This document shows positions 32,329 to 39,171 of a DNA stretch of 64,000 nucleotides, one piece after another. This stretch comes from Lacticaseibacillus hegangensis. GTDB lineage: Bacteria > Bacillota > Bacilli > Lactobacillales > Lactobacillaceae. Made by a program: the position numbers and the translations under genes. The notes below the pieces were generated by a model that did no database searches, was not told the DNA's origin, and worked only from the letters and a program-made list of their open reading frames with translations. Each line of letters opens with the position of its first letter. The stretch's first letter is position 1. Location: positions 1-64,000 of the forward strand of contig NZ_RHOL01000004.1 in assembly GCF_003946465.1 (NCBI RefSeq), written 5' to 3'.

Positions 32329-32499
32329 TTAGATGCTGGCGACCTGTTCGTCCAGCTCGTTTTCTTCATCGTTTTCGATTAGTAGAAGCGCACTGTCGAT
32401 GAAGTGGTCTGACTTCCGCTCGAGTTGCTTGATGGTGTAGTCGCGTCCTGCGCGCTGGAAGTACTCGTAGATCACGGTGATTTTCTCTTTGCGGTTCAT
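32329..32499 (-). CDS. 56-aa early phage protein
   Basis: The reading starts MNRKEKITVIYEYFQRAGRD and ends acidic (ENELDEQVASI). GGGGGTGACG lies before the ATG. It is a charged, helical, soluble small protein of unknown role, below common length limits. Confidence 0.65.
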   Translation of the reverse strand: MNRKEKITVIYEYFQRAGRDYTIKQLERKSDHFIDSALLLIENDEENELDEQVASI

Positions 32500-32531
32500 G
32501 GCGTCACCCCCTTTCGTTCTTTGACATGTGA

Positions 32532-32537
32532 GATAAT
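32532..32537 (+). promoter_or_regulatory. possible extended -10 promoter for the plus-strand small gene
   Basis: TGAGATAAT reads as an extended -10 (TG-N-GATAAT) 22 bases before the plus-strand gene. No good -35 is seen 17 bases upstream. Low support. Confidence 0.3.
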
Positions 32538-32558
32538 CGCCTCTGAAAGGAGGTGATT

Positions 32559-32801
32559 ATGATGATTACATGCAACTTGATCGTCGAAGGACGGCGTGAA
32601 ACCCAATTAGAACTCCCTGAAGTTCCAAGGCGCGGTGATTTGATTTCAAACGTCAATCCCAAATTACCCGTATATCTAGTACATCGTATCGAGTTCGTTA
32701 GCGGTTTTGACGGCCCCAACATCCACGTTCAGAAATTTGCTAACCAGTTGTCTGCCGTCATTAATGTTGATGGATTTCGTAATAAGCGTGGCTGGCTTTA
32801 G
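32559..32801 (+). CDS. small plus-strand phage gene inside the leftward early operon
   Basis: About 80 aa. A very strong AAAGGAGGTGATT precedes ATG ATG. The protein MMITCNLIVEGRRETQLELP, then EVPRRGDLISNV, looks like a real beta-rich small phage protein. It is the only plus-strand gene left of the immunity switch, and its last 126 bases overlap the minus-strand gene 32676-33002 tail to tail. Function unknown. Confidence 0.6.
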   Translation: MMITCNLIVEGRRETQLELPEVPRRGDLISNVNPKLPVYLVHRIEFVSGFDGPNIHVQKFANQLSAVINVDGFRNKRGWL

Positions 32802-33002
32802 CTTGATCCAGTAGCAGTCTTCCACAACCGATTTGTCTATGAACACTGCATTTGATCCGGCTACAAAGGTATCAGTCTCGCCGTCCAAGCAATAGACAGA
32901 ACCTTTGCGGATCAGCAGTGTTTTTGTGTCAGCTGATACTACGATACCAACCGTTTCGCCAGCCACTTCAACTAGACTTCCGACCAGTTTCTGATTGATC
33001 AT
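32676..33002 (-). CDS. hypothetical early phage protein, overlapping a convergent gene
   Basis: A 108-aa protein starting MINQKLVGSLVEVAGETVGI. The first 70 residues look like a small beta-barrel (TLLIRKGSVYCLDGETDTF). AGGAGG lies 7 bases before the ATG. The last 42 codons lie opposite the end of the plus-strand gene 32559-32801. Function unknown. Confidence 0.6.
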   Translation of the reverse strand: MINQKLVGSLVEVAGETVGIVVSADTKTLLIRKGSVYCLDGETDTFVAGSNAVFIDKSVVEDCYWIKLKPATLITKSININDGRQLVSKFLNVDVGAVKTANELDTMY

Positions 33003-33259
33003 CGTTCGTCCTCCTCTGAAAGCTCAGCGGCAATCTGGGCGCAGTTACCGCATTCCCATTGCCCGTCGTCCAGTTGCAAATCTGCGGGCTCGCCACAAAT
33101 GAAACACTTGTGATGCTGGGAACGCTTAATTGGCTCGAACGCATCGGTGGAGACTATTTTTATGCCACCATGATCAATCTCAACTCGTTTGTATGGGTTG
33201 CCTTGTTCCTGCAATATTTCAGCAATTCGCGTGGCGTGCTGCTTCAGCTCTTCATTCAT
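32999..33259 (-). CDS. zinc-ribbon phage protein
   Basis: An 86-aa protein with two Cys pairs, CFICGEPADLQLDDGQWECGNC, forming a predicted zinc ribbon in the C-terminal half. The N-terminus is helical. It may bind nucleic acid. It overlaps both neighbours by four bases. Confidence 0.6.
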   Translation of the reverse strand: MNEELKQHATRIAEILQEQGNPYKRVEIDHGGIKIVSTDAFEPIKRSQHHKCFICGEPADLQLDDGQWECGNCAQIAAELSEEDER

Positions 33260-33522
33260 CGTGATGCCTCCTCTCGCTGGGCGGGAATGTGTTTAGACAT
33301 GATCCGTTTTGTATCAATTAATTTCTCATAAATATCCGGAAAAATCTTATCGGCTGGCAATCCGAAGAGTGCAACGTAGCGTTCCGTCAAATCTTTGCTT
33401 GGATTACGAGTGCCTTTTTCGATTTTTCTAACATGAACAGCTGATATGCCGAGCTTATCTCCAAGTTGAGTTTGCGTGAACCCTGCGTTTTCCCGAAGAT
33501 TGATTACTTCATCTCGAACCAT
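33256..33522 (-). CDS. Cro-like repressor
   Basis: An 88-aa Xre-family protein. The HTH is GFTQTQLGDKLGISAVHVRK (residues about 15-35). It is the first gene of the leftward early operon and is divergent from the CI-like gene across an operator region, so it most likely is Cro. AAGAGGTGATC precedes the ATG at 33522. Confidence 0.85.
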   Translation of the reverse strand: MVRDEVINLRENAGFTQTQLGDKLGISAVHVRKIEKGTRNPSKDLTERYVALFGLPADKIFPDIYEKLIDTKRIMSKHIPAQREEASR

Positions 33523-33539
33523 TTGATCACCTCTTTTCT

Positions 33540-33554
33540 GATACATTTCGTATC
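33540..33554. promoter_or_regulatory. repressor operator 1
   Basis: GATACATTTCGTATC is an inverted repeat GATAC-N5-GTATC. It lies between the leftward -10 and the cro start, where bound repressor would block lytic transcription. Confidence 0.75.
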
Positions 33555-33563
33555 AACATAGAT

Positions 33564-33593
33564 AATATACCACGATACATTTTGTATCGTCAA
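33564..33593 (-). promoter_or_regulatory. leftward lytic promoter
   Basis: On the minus strand TTGACG at 33593-33588, an 18-base spacer and TATATT at 33569-33564, with the extended TGG before the -10. Operator 2 fills the spacer. It should drive cro and the early operon. Confidence 0.75.
33574..33588. promoter_or_regulatory. repressor operator 2
   Basis: GATACATTTTGTATC is a near-perfect palindrome in the spacer of the leftward promoter. It is the best of the operator copies. Confidence 0.8.
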
Positions 33594-33612
33594 CCCATTT
33601 TTGAAACTTTTT

Positions 33613-33635
33613 GTATCCTAGATACTTTTTGTATC
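33613..33635. promoter_or_regulatory. repressor operator 3 with extra half-site
   Basis: GATACTTTTTGTATC at 33621-33635 is a full site. A further GTATC at 33613 makes a second, outward-facing GTATC-CTA-GATAC palindrome with it. It lies upstream of the rightward -10, suited to control of the repressor gene itself. Confidence 0.7.
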
Positions 33636-33645
33636 ACATGGGTGC

Positions 33646-33651
33646 TAAAAT
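33646..33651 (+). promoter_or_regulatory. rightward promoter (-10) of the immunity genes
   Basis: TAAAAT preceded by TGC makes an extended -10. No clear -35 is visible, and operator 3 covers that region. The transcript would start about 13 bases before the repressor start codon. Confidence 0.5.
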
Positions 33652-33671
33652 CACTTTAAGGAGGCGTTGCT

Positions 33672-34097
33672 ATGCTCGGCGATAGATTAAAAAAGCTAAG
33701 AGGTGACGGCCGTACACAAGAGGACGTTGCCAAAGCAATTGGCGTCTCAAGAGCGGCCTATTCTCATTTTGAAAACAATAGGAATGAGCCAGATAACGAT
33801 ACGCTCAAGAAGCTTGCGCAGTATTATGATGTTTCTATAGATTACCTACTTGGTAAGTCAGACAAGCCTCACTATTATTCTCTGACCAAAAAGGACACAC
33901 GTGCCATTGATCAGAAAATAAAGGATATCATTGATGGACTTGATCCTGATGGTCCGGACTTCTTCAAAAATGATGCCGAATTGAGCGATGAGGATAAGCG
34001 TTTGCTCGCAGTATCATTACGCCAGTCCTATGCCCTCGCCCAGGAGCTTGCTAAAAAGAAGTACACACCGAAGAAGTACCGTGGGTCCGAAGAGTGA
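33672..34097 (+). CDS. CI/ImmR-like phage repressor
   Basis: A 141-aa repressor. The HTH is [20 protein letters not shown] (residues about 14-33) with [20 protein letters not shown] after it. There is no LexA-type self-cleavage domain; the C-terminus is short and charged. An ImmA-type protease gene follows after 9 bases, so induction probably works by proteolysis of this protein, as for ImmR of ICEBs1 and phi105. It should bind the GATAC-N5-GTATC sites just upstream. AAGGAGGCG precedes the ATG. Confidence 0.85.
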   Translation: MLGDRLKKLRGDGRTQEDVAKAIGVSRAAYSHFENNRNEPDNDTLKKLAQYYDVSIDYLLGKSDKPHYYSLTKKDTRAIDQKIKDIIDGLDPDGPDFFKNDAELSDEDKRLLAVSLRQSYALAQELAKKKYTPKKYRGSEE

Positions 34098-34106
34098 GGC
34101 ACCAAA

Positions 34107-34553
34107 ATGGGATACAATGCAGATTGCGCCATTGAGAAGGCACGCACTACAGTTCGCAAATACAACTCCCGAGACCCTTGGACTTTATCCGATAGGCTCC
34201 CCAATGTAGCAGTTCAGTCTTTTGACCTCGGGAAGAATGTACTGGGGTATACAATCACCGACCGGAAATTTTCAATCATAAACCTTAACAGCAGGCTTGA
34301 AACGACGGCGGCAGAAAGCATCTTGACCCATGAACTTGGTCACGCCCTACTCACCAGAGACTCCGGAGCAAACTACTTCTATAGGAACGCTGGAGTGGCG
34401 GCTGTGGGTTCTGCTGAGTACATCGCTAACTGCTTCATGTTTCAAGTCATGTTTGGGGACAGGGGTGGCGTGAACCCACTCAACCGGCACCGACTCCTGT
34501 ACCAGCACCAACTACCGGAGTGGATGTCTCGGTACTTCGATCTCATAAAGTAA
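34107..34553 (+). CDS. ImmA/IrrE-family metallopeptidase
   Basis: A 148-aa zinc protease. HELGH at residues 75-79 gives two His ligands and the catalytic Glu; Glu104 in GSAEYIANCF is the likely third ligand. In ICEBs1 and related phages ImmA cuts the ImmR repressor after DNA damage or RecA-linked signals. Its place right after the HTH repressor suggests the same here. Confidence 0.88.
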   Translation: MGYNADCAIEKARTTVRKYNSRDPWTLSDRLPNVAVQSFDLGKNVLGYTITDRKFSIINLNSRLETTAAESILTHELGHALLTRDSGANYFYRNAGVAAVGSAEYIANCFMFQVMFGDRGGVNPLNRHRLLYQHQLPEWMSRYFDLIK

Positions 34554-34606
34554 CTTACGTCCAAATACTGATGACGGTAAAAGCTGACACCTTAGGGGGA
34601 ATAAAA

Positions 34607-35314
34607 ATGGCAAAGAAAGTTATTGGCGCAGATGGGAAGCAATACAAGGTAAAAAAGCCATTCTATAAGCGTATCTGGTTCTGGGTACTTGCAATTATTA
34701 TTATCGCTGCAATTGGCGGCGCAATGGGCGGCGGAAAAGACGATAAGAAGGATGGCAGTACCGCAAAGTCATCACAGACTTCGAGGAAGTCGGCGTCCTC
34801 ATCTGTATCATCGAAAAAGGATGATGGTAAAATCACCCGTGCTCAGTTTGATGCAATCAAGCTTGGAGATTTAATGCAAGGTGCCGAAGGCGGCGCAACA
34901 CTAGATCAACTCAAGCAAGAATTCGGCGAGCCAAGCTCATCATCTTCCGACACGACAAACGATGTCAAAACCGATCTCCTAACTTGGGACAACGTTCAGG
35001 GCGGTTTCGGTGCCAACATAATTGTTTCATTTACAAACGGCAAAGCTTTCGGGAAGAACTTGACTGGGTTCAAGCTTTCGCGCAAGCAGAAAATCGACTT
35101 GGCCACTTTTAATAGCTGGCAGAACGGCATGAAATATGCAGATTTCACAGCCAAATACGGTCAACCCGATTACTACGATGAATCCTTGATTGGCGGTAGC
35201 AAGACGGTTACAGCGGGGTATACATCAGGCGTTAAAGGCGACTTTGGTGCAACTTTCAACGTCACATTCACGAACGATGCTTTGTCCGGTAAAACTCAAT
35301 CCAATATGAAGTAG
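34607..35314 (+). CDS. membrane-anchored protein with two DUF3862-like domains, possible superinfection factor
   Basis: A 235-aa protein. A short cytoplasmic basic head (MAKKVIGADGKQYKVKKPFY) is followed by a membrane helix (IWFWVLAIIIIAAIGGAMGG), a Ser/Lys-rich spacer and two related domains. The first (ITRAQFDAIKLGDLMQGAEG) and the second (IDLATFNSWQNGMKYADFTA) share the start and KYGQP/EFGEP turn of DUF3862/SmpA-like folds. It lies in the lysogeny module between immunity genes and int and so is likely expressed in the lysogen. An outward-facing exclusion or stress function is inference. GGGGGAATAAAA precedes the ATG. Confidence 0.65.
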   Translation: MAKKVIGADGKQYKVKKPFYKRIWFWVLAIIIIAAIGGAMGGGKDDKKDGSTAKSSQTSRKSASSSVSSKKDDGKITRAQFDAIKLGDLMQGAEGGATLDQLKQEFGEPSSSSSDTTNDVKTDLLTWDNVQGGFGANIIVSFTNGKAFGKNLTGFKLSRKQKIDLATFNSWQNGMKYADFTAKYGQPDYYDESLIGGSKTVTAGYTSGVKGDFGATFNVTFTNDALSGKTQSNMK

Positions 35315-35325
35315 CCCTTTTGCGT

Positions 35326-35345
35326 GCCCCAGTATGGGGCTTTTA
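35326..35345 (+). terminator. terminator of the lysogeny operon
   Basis: GCCCC-AGTAT-GGGGC followed by TTTTATT, 11 bases past the stop of the membrane protein gene. The immunity transcript should end here. Confidence 0.8.
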
Positions 35346-35506
35346 TTGGCAGAAAAATAGCCCCGGTTGCGAGGCTTGGGAAGTGACACATGAAAGGCGA
35401 TAATCAGTACTGGTGTCATTTGGCTGTAACCGGGTTCGAATCCCGCCGGCCACGTTGCCGGCTCAATGCTGGCAAAATAATCAAATAATCAATGGAGGAA
35501 CATATA
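35346..35506 (+). other. gene-free stretch before the cytochrome b5-like gene
   Basis: No coding frame is supported here. It holds a TGACAC/GTGTCA inverted repeat (about 35387-35417), a tRNA T-arm-like fold and a GCCGGC hairpin (next entry), then an AT-rich leader. These may form a leader RNA for the small gene that follows. Confidence 0.45.
35421..35462 (+). ncRNA. tRNA acceptor/T-arm minihelix-like element
   Basis: TGGCTG and CGGCCA (one G-U) can pair as an acceptor-like stem around CGGG-TTCGAAT-CCCG, a T-arm with the B-box consensus. It overlaps a GCCGGC palindrome hairpin at 35445-35462. No D-arm or anticodon arm is present. It may be a remnant of a tRNA-targeted attachment site or a structured leader. 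Confidence 0.35.
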
Positions 35507-35746
35507 ATGACAGAAAGAACTTTTACTAAAGAAGAGTTGTCAAAGTACAACGGTAAAGACGATCCTCACAAATATGTGGCAGTAGACGGTGTTGTTTACG
35601 ATCTGACCACCGTTAAAGCCTGGGCAGGCGAAAACCATCATGGTAATGTTGCCGGACAGGATCTCACTGATATAATTACCAACGTTTCCCCTCATGGAAA
35701 AAAGGTTCTCAGCAAGCTGAACGTTGTTGGCAAATATATTGGATAG
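35507..35746 (+). CDS. cytochrome b5-like heme-binding domain protein
   Basis: A 79-aa protein consisting of one cytochrome b5-like domain: FTKEELSKYNGKDDPHKYVA, VDGVVYDLTTVKAW, then HHGNVAG and NVSPHGKKVL. The two His positions expected as heme ligands are present (HHG and PHG). It is soluble and has no signal peptide. GGAGG lies 8 bases before the ATG at 35507. It has no place in the phage cycle and is probably a cargo gene. Ligand (heme or other) is inferred from family. Confidence 0.75.
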   Translation: MTERTFTKEELSKYNGKDDPHKYVAVDGVVYDLTTVKAWAGENHHGNVAGQDLTDIITNVSPHGKKVLSKLNVVGKYIG

Positions 35747-35756
35747 CCAATATATT
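35733..35756. repeat. AT-rich palindrome at the end of the b5-like gene
   Basis: AATATATTGG and CCAATATATT flank ATAG, a perfect 10-bp inverted repeat across the stop codon. CAATATATTG recurs at 35856-35865 before int. The shared motif could bind a regulator or Xis near the integrase gene. Confidence 0.45.
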
Positions 35757-35799
35757 ATCGCTTTGTTCGAACTGTGATTGTCGTCTTTACAGCTTTAAG

Positions 35800-35818
35800 G
35801 CCCCATTTCGGGGCTTTT
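35800..35818 (+). terminator. terminator of the b5-like gene
   Basis: GCCCC-ATTTC-GGGGC followed by TTTTATTT, 53 bases after the stop. It nearly repeats the terminator at 35326 in stem sequence. Confidence 0.8.
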
Positions 35819-35888
35819 ATTTCACAGCATAGCCGAACGTAAGTTTGTGCATTGTCAATATATTGATTATTCAAGGAGGCAGATTTCA

Positions 35889-37115
35889 TTGACTGAAGGA
35901 CACGTAAGAAAACGCGGAGAAAAGTGGTACTACTCATTCGAGGGAGCCAAGATTGGCGGTCACCGGCAGCGTATCGAGCGGGTCGGCGGCTACACCCAGA
36001 AAGATGCCGAGCGAGCTCTGCGAAAAGCGCTCGATGAATATGAGCGTGGTGGTTTATCCGTGAAGCTTTCTGACATGTCCGTATCCGACTACATAGATTA
36101 TTGGCTCAAGAACTACGTCGAGAAGAATCTCAAGTACAACACACGGAAAAACTACAAGAACGTTGCAGATAACTACATCAAGCCGATGATCGGCAAGTAC
36201 AAGCTCAAGACGATCTCCCCTGCTGTAATTCAGGACTTCATCAACCAGGTCGCCGATACGCCTCTAGAGCGCACCAAAAAGAAGCCTTCTAAGCATACGG
36301 TGGAGATTATCCTCACAGTGCTCAAAGAGGCACTCAAGCGCGCTGTGTACCCTTATCAAGTGCTACACGAGAATCCAGCAGGCTATGTCGACATGCCAAA
36401 GTATGCACCCGTACCGCAACGCACTCGGCAAGACTTGAAAATCATCTCACTGGATCAATACGATGAGCTGCTCGCAGCCTGCCCACCTGCCGACCCTTAT
36501 CACATGCCGCTGGTAATCGCGTTTAATACCGGCATGCGTCGCGGTGAAGTTTTGGGTCTCCAGTGGGACATGGTGAACCTAGAAACTGGAACAATCCGCG
36601 TCGAGCGCAACATGATTCAAAAAGGCGACGGTGTCTATGATCTGGACTCGCCAAAGAGTGCGGCGGGCTATCGTACCATCAGCATTGGCCAAGAACTCAT
36701 CGACGAACTAAAGGCTAAGCGCCAATCCCAGAGCGAAATGCGCATGAGATACGGGAAGCTATACAACGACAGCAACTTTGTCTGCACATGGGACAACGGC
36801 AACCCGGTAGTGCCAGGCTATATCAAGTATCGTTCACGTAAGCTGTCAGATGACCTTGGGTTCCCCTACTCGTTCCACTCCCTCCGGCACACGCATGCCA
36901 CGATGCTGCTAGAGGCAGGAGAGAAGCTCAAGGTGGTGCAGGAACGCCTTGGGCACGCCAAGCTGTCCACCACTGCCGACACGTATATGCACGTCACCGA
37001 AGAGATGCGAAACGATACCGCAATCAGATTTGAGGACTACCTAGCCAAACGCAAAAAGGGGCTGGACCCCTCCGTTGGCAAGCAGCCAAACAAACCGAAT
37101 CCAGCCCATCAATAA
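35889..37115 (+). CDS. int: phage integrase, tyrosine recombinase
   Basis: A 408-aa integrase. The N-terminal arm-binding domain is at residues 1-60 (TEGHVRKRGEKWYYSFEG), the core-binding SAM-like domain at about 60-160, and the catalytic domain at 185-390. Catalytic residues are Arg217 in TGMRRGE, His330-x-x-Arg333 in HSLRHTH, His356 in LGHAK and Tyr366 in DTYMHV. I start it at a TTG 9 bases after AAGGAGG; the upstream open frame has no ribosome site. It should cut at the 40-bp core in lepA and bind GTAGGCAA repeats in both arms. Confidence 0.93.
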   Translation: MTEGHVRKRGEKWYYSFEGAKIGGHRQRIERVGGYTQKDAERALRKALDEYERGGLSVKLSDMSVSDYIDYWLKNYVEKNLKYNTRKNYKNVADNYIKPMIGKYKLKTISPAVIQDFINQVADTPLERTKKKPSKHTVEIILTVLKEALKRAVYPYQVLHENPAGYVDMPKYAPVPQRTRQDLKIISLDQYDELLAACPPADPYHMPLVIAFNTGMRRGEVLGLQWDMVNLETGTIRVERNMIQKGDGVYDLDSPKSAAGYRTISIGQELIDELKAKRQSQSEMRMRYGKLYNDSNFVCTWDNGNPVVPGYIKYRSRKLSDDLGFPYSFHSLRHTHATMLLEAGEKLKVVQERLGHAKLSTTADTYMHVTEEMRNDTAIRFEDYLAKRKKGLDPSVGKQPNKPNPAHQ

Positions 37116-37124
37116 TTCTTTGTT

Positions 37125-37166
37125 TTTGCCTACCAAATTAACCTCGCGTAGGCAAATGGTAGGCAA
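37125..37166. repeat. integrase arm-type sites, right arm
   Basis: GTAGGCAA occurs at 37148 and 37159 (11 bp apart) and inverted at 37127-37134. The double direct unit 37148-37166 matches the left-arm unit at 1487-1505 with two differences. The inverted copy makes a 10-bp palindrome with the outer direct copy. Confidence 0.65.
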
Positions 37167-37203
37167 AACAGTGATTTCAGCGAGTTACGAACTTCACGGA
37201 TAC

Positions 37204-39051
37204 CTATTTACCGCGGCTGTCGTCCTCATTCATCTTCAGAATGCTCATGAACGCTTCCTGCGGCACTTCGACGGAGCCGACCGCCTTCATGCGCTTCTTG
37301 CCGGCCTTCTGCTTTTCCAGCAGCTTGCGCTTGCGGGTGATGTCACCGCCGTAGCACTTCGCCAAGACATTCTTCCGGTATGCTTTCACGGTGCTGCGGG
37401 CGATGATCTTAGTCCCGATCGCCGCCTGAATCGGCACCTCAAATTGCTGCCGGGGAATGGTCTCCTTGAGCTTGGCCACAATATTGTGACCGCGGTCGTA
37501 GGCAAAGTCCTTGTGCACGATGGTGGACAGCGCGTCGACCGGGTCGCCGTTCAGCAGGATATCCATTTTGACCAAATCGGACGCTCGGTAGCCGGTGACC
37601 TCGTAGTCCAAACTCGCGTAGCCCTTGGTCGAGGACTTCAGCTGGTCGAAAAAGTCGTAAATAATTTCCGACAGCGGCAGGTTGTAAATGACGTTGACGC
37701 GGTACTTGTCGAGGTAATCCATGGTGACGAACTCGCCGCGCTTGCGCTGGGCGATTTCCATGACCGGACCGACGTAATCGTTTGGCACCATGATGCTGGC
37801 CTTGACGTACGGCTCACGGATCTCCTTGACTTCGCTGGAGTCCGGCAGCTCGGCCGGATTGTCGATGGTGATGGTGGTGCCATCGGTTTTGTCGACCTGA
37901 TAATCCACACTCGGCGCCGTCATAATCAGATCAAGGTCAAAGTCGCGCTCCAGTCGCTCCTGCACCACGTCCATGTGCAGCAGCCCCAGGAACCCGACCC
38001 GGAAGCCGAAGCCCAGCGCCTGCGAAGTTTCGGGCTCAAATTCCAGCGCCGCATCGTTCAGCTGCAGCTTTTCCAAAGCCTCGCGCAGGTCGTTGAACTT
38101 CGCGTTATCGACCGGGAACAGGCCGGAATACACCATTGGCGTGATCTGGCGAAACCCATCCAGCGGCTTATCCGCCGGATTGTCGGCCAACGTGACGGTG
38201 TCGCCGACGCGCGTGTCCTGAATGGTCTTGATGGCCGCCGTGATGTAACCCACGTCGCCGACCATCAGGTAATCTTTCTGCACGGCCTTAGGCGACATCA
38301 CCCCAACCTCTGTGACCTCGTAGCGCTTCTGATTGCTCATCAGCTCGATGGTGTCACCGACCTGCACGATGCCGTCTTCAATGCGTACCGCTAGCACGAC
38401 CCCGCGGTAGGCATCGTAAACCGAGTCAAAAATCAGGGCCTTAAGCGGCGCGTCGAGGTCGCCGCTCGGCGCCGGAATGTCGGAAACAATGCGTTCAAGC
38501 ACTTCCGGCACACCCAGACCGGTTTTGGCCGAAGTCAAAATCGCGTCCGAGGCATCCAGGCCGATCATTTCCTCGATTTCTTCCTTGACCACTTCCGGCT
38601 GGGCACTGGGCAGGTCGACTTTGTTGATGATCGGCACGATCTCCAGGTCATCGTCAAGCGCCAGGTAGACGTTTGCCAGCGTCTGGGCCTCAACGCCTTG
38701 AGCGGCATCCACCAGCAGCAGTGCGCCTTCACAGGCCGCCAGGCTGCGGCTGACTTCGTAAGAAAAGTCCACGTGCCCCGGCGTATCGATCAGGTGAAAA
38801 ATGTAAGTCTCCCCGTTTTTGGCCGTGTAATGCAGCTCCACGGCATTGAGCTTGATGGTAATCCCGCGCTCGCGCTCCAGCGGCATATCGTCCAGGACCT
38901 GCGCCTGCATGTCGCGCTTGGCGATGGTATCCGTCAGCTCCAAAATGCGATCCGCCAGGGTCGACTTGCCGTGGTCGATGTGTGCCACGATGGAAAAATT
39001 TCGAATGTGCTTCTGGCGTTCGCGCAACGCCTGTTTATCAATGTCAGCCAT
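37204..39051 (-). CDS. lepA: elongation factor 4 (LepA), 3' end supplied by the prophage
   Basis: A 615-aa ribosomal GTPase that helps translation under ionic or cold stress. G1 AHIDHGKST (residues 23-31), G3 DTPGH (89-93) and G4 NKVD (143-146) are intact, as is the LepA-specific C-terminal domain ([16 protein letters not shown]). The last codons read DDSRGK-TAG, whereas the stranded chromosomal tail at 1297 reads DDTKGK-TAA. So integration swaps three residues and the stop codon but keeps the protein whole. The lepA transcript now runs into the prophage opposite to int, and I see no clear terminator there. Confidence 0.97.
   Translation of the reverse strand: MADIDKQALRERQKHIRNFSIVAHIDHGKSTLADRILELTDTIAKRDMQAQVLDDMPLERERGITIKLNAVELHYTAKNGETYIFHLIDTPGHVDFSYEVSRSLAACEGALLLVDAAQGVEAQTLANVYLALDDDLEIVPIINKVDLPSAQPEVVKEEIEEMIGLDASDAILTSAKTGLGVPEVLERIVSDIPAPSGDLDAPLKALIFDSVYDAYRGVVLAVRIEDGIVQVGDTIELMSNQKRYEVTEVGVMSPKAVQKDYLMVGDVGYITAAIKTIQDTRVGDTVTLADNPADKPLDGFRQITPMVYSGLFPVDNAKFNDLREALEKLQLNDAALEFEPETSQALGFGFRVGFLGLLHMDVVQERLERDFDLDLIMTAPSVDYQVDKTDGTTITIDNPAELPDSSEVKEIREPYVKASIMVPNDYVGPVMEIAQRKRGEFVTMDYLDKYRVNVIYNLPLSEIIYDFFDQLKSSTKGYASLDYEVTGYRASDLVKMDILLNGDPVDALSTIVHKDFAYDRGHNIVAKLKETIPRQQFEVPIQAAIGTKIIARSTVKAYRKNVLAKCYGGDITRKRKLLEKQKAGKKRMKAVGSVEVPQEAFMSILKMNEDDSRGK
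37218..37257. repeat. attachment site core, right copy (attR)
   Basis: Same 40-bp core as 1311-1350 with one change. It forms codons of the LepA C-terminus ([12 protein letters not shown]). Left of it the sequence is phage-derived and supplies the last codons and the stop of lepA. Confidence 0.9.
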
Positions 39052-39085
39052 AAGTGCCCACTTTCTGTCAATTGCTCGTTAACCC

Positions 39086-39114
39086 ATTATAGCAAGCGGC
39101 CTAGCTTGACTCAA
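39086..39114 (-). promoter_or_regulatory. lepA promoter
   Basis: On the minus strand TTGAGT (39114-39109), 17 bases, TATAAT (39091-39086), with an extended TGC before the -10. A strong sigma-A-type promoter 35 bases from the start codon. Confidence 0.85.
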
Positions 39115-39134
39115 ACCACCCGCTGCGGCAAGGC

Positions 39135-39164
39135 AAAAAGAAACCGCCCATCACGAGCGGTTTC
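39135..39164 (-). terminator. dnaJ terminator
   Basis: GAAACCGC / GCGGTTTC stem with a 9-base loop, followed by five T on the minus strand, just after the dnaJ stop. Confidence 0.85.
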
Positions 39165-39171
39165 AGCCTTG

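Larger units (their letters stand above)
1311..37257. mobile_element. complete-looking temperate siphophage prophage in the lepA 3' end
   Basis: The element is bounded by a 40-bp direct repeat. It carries, in syntenic order, integrase, immunity, replication and recombination, late regulator, packaging, head, tail, baseplate and lysis modules. All main modules of a tailed phage are present and open, so it may be inducible. Excision between the repeats would give a circle of about 35.9 kb. TerL, portal, minor capsid 2 and GP20-type scaffold point to a headful-packaging siphophage of the Listeria A118 / Lactobacillus casei type. That packaging mode is inferred from family resemblance only. Confidence 0.95.

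Noticed and set aside
37075-38394. 439-codon plus-strand frame opposite lepA
   Set aside because: Shadow of lepA; it begins inside int and has no ribosome site.
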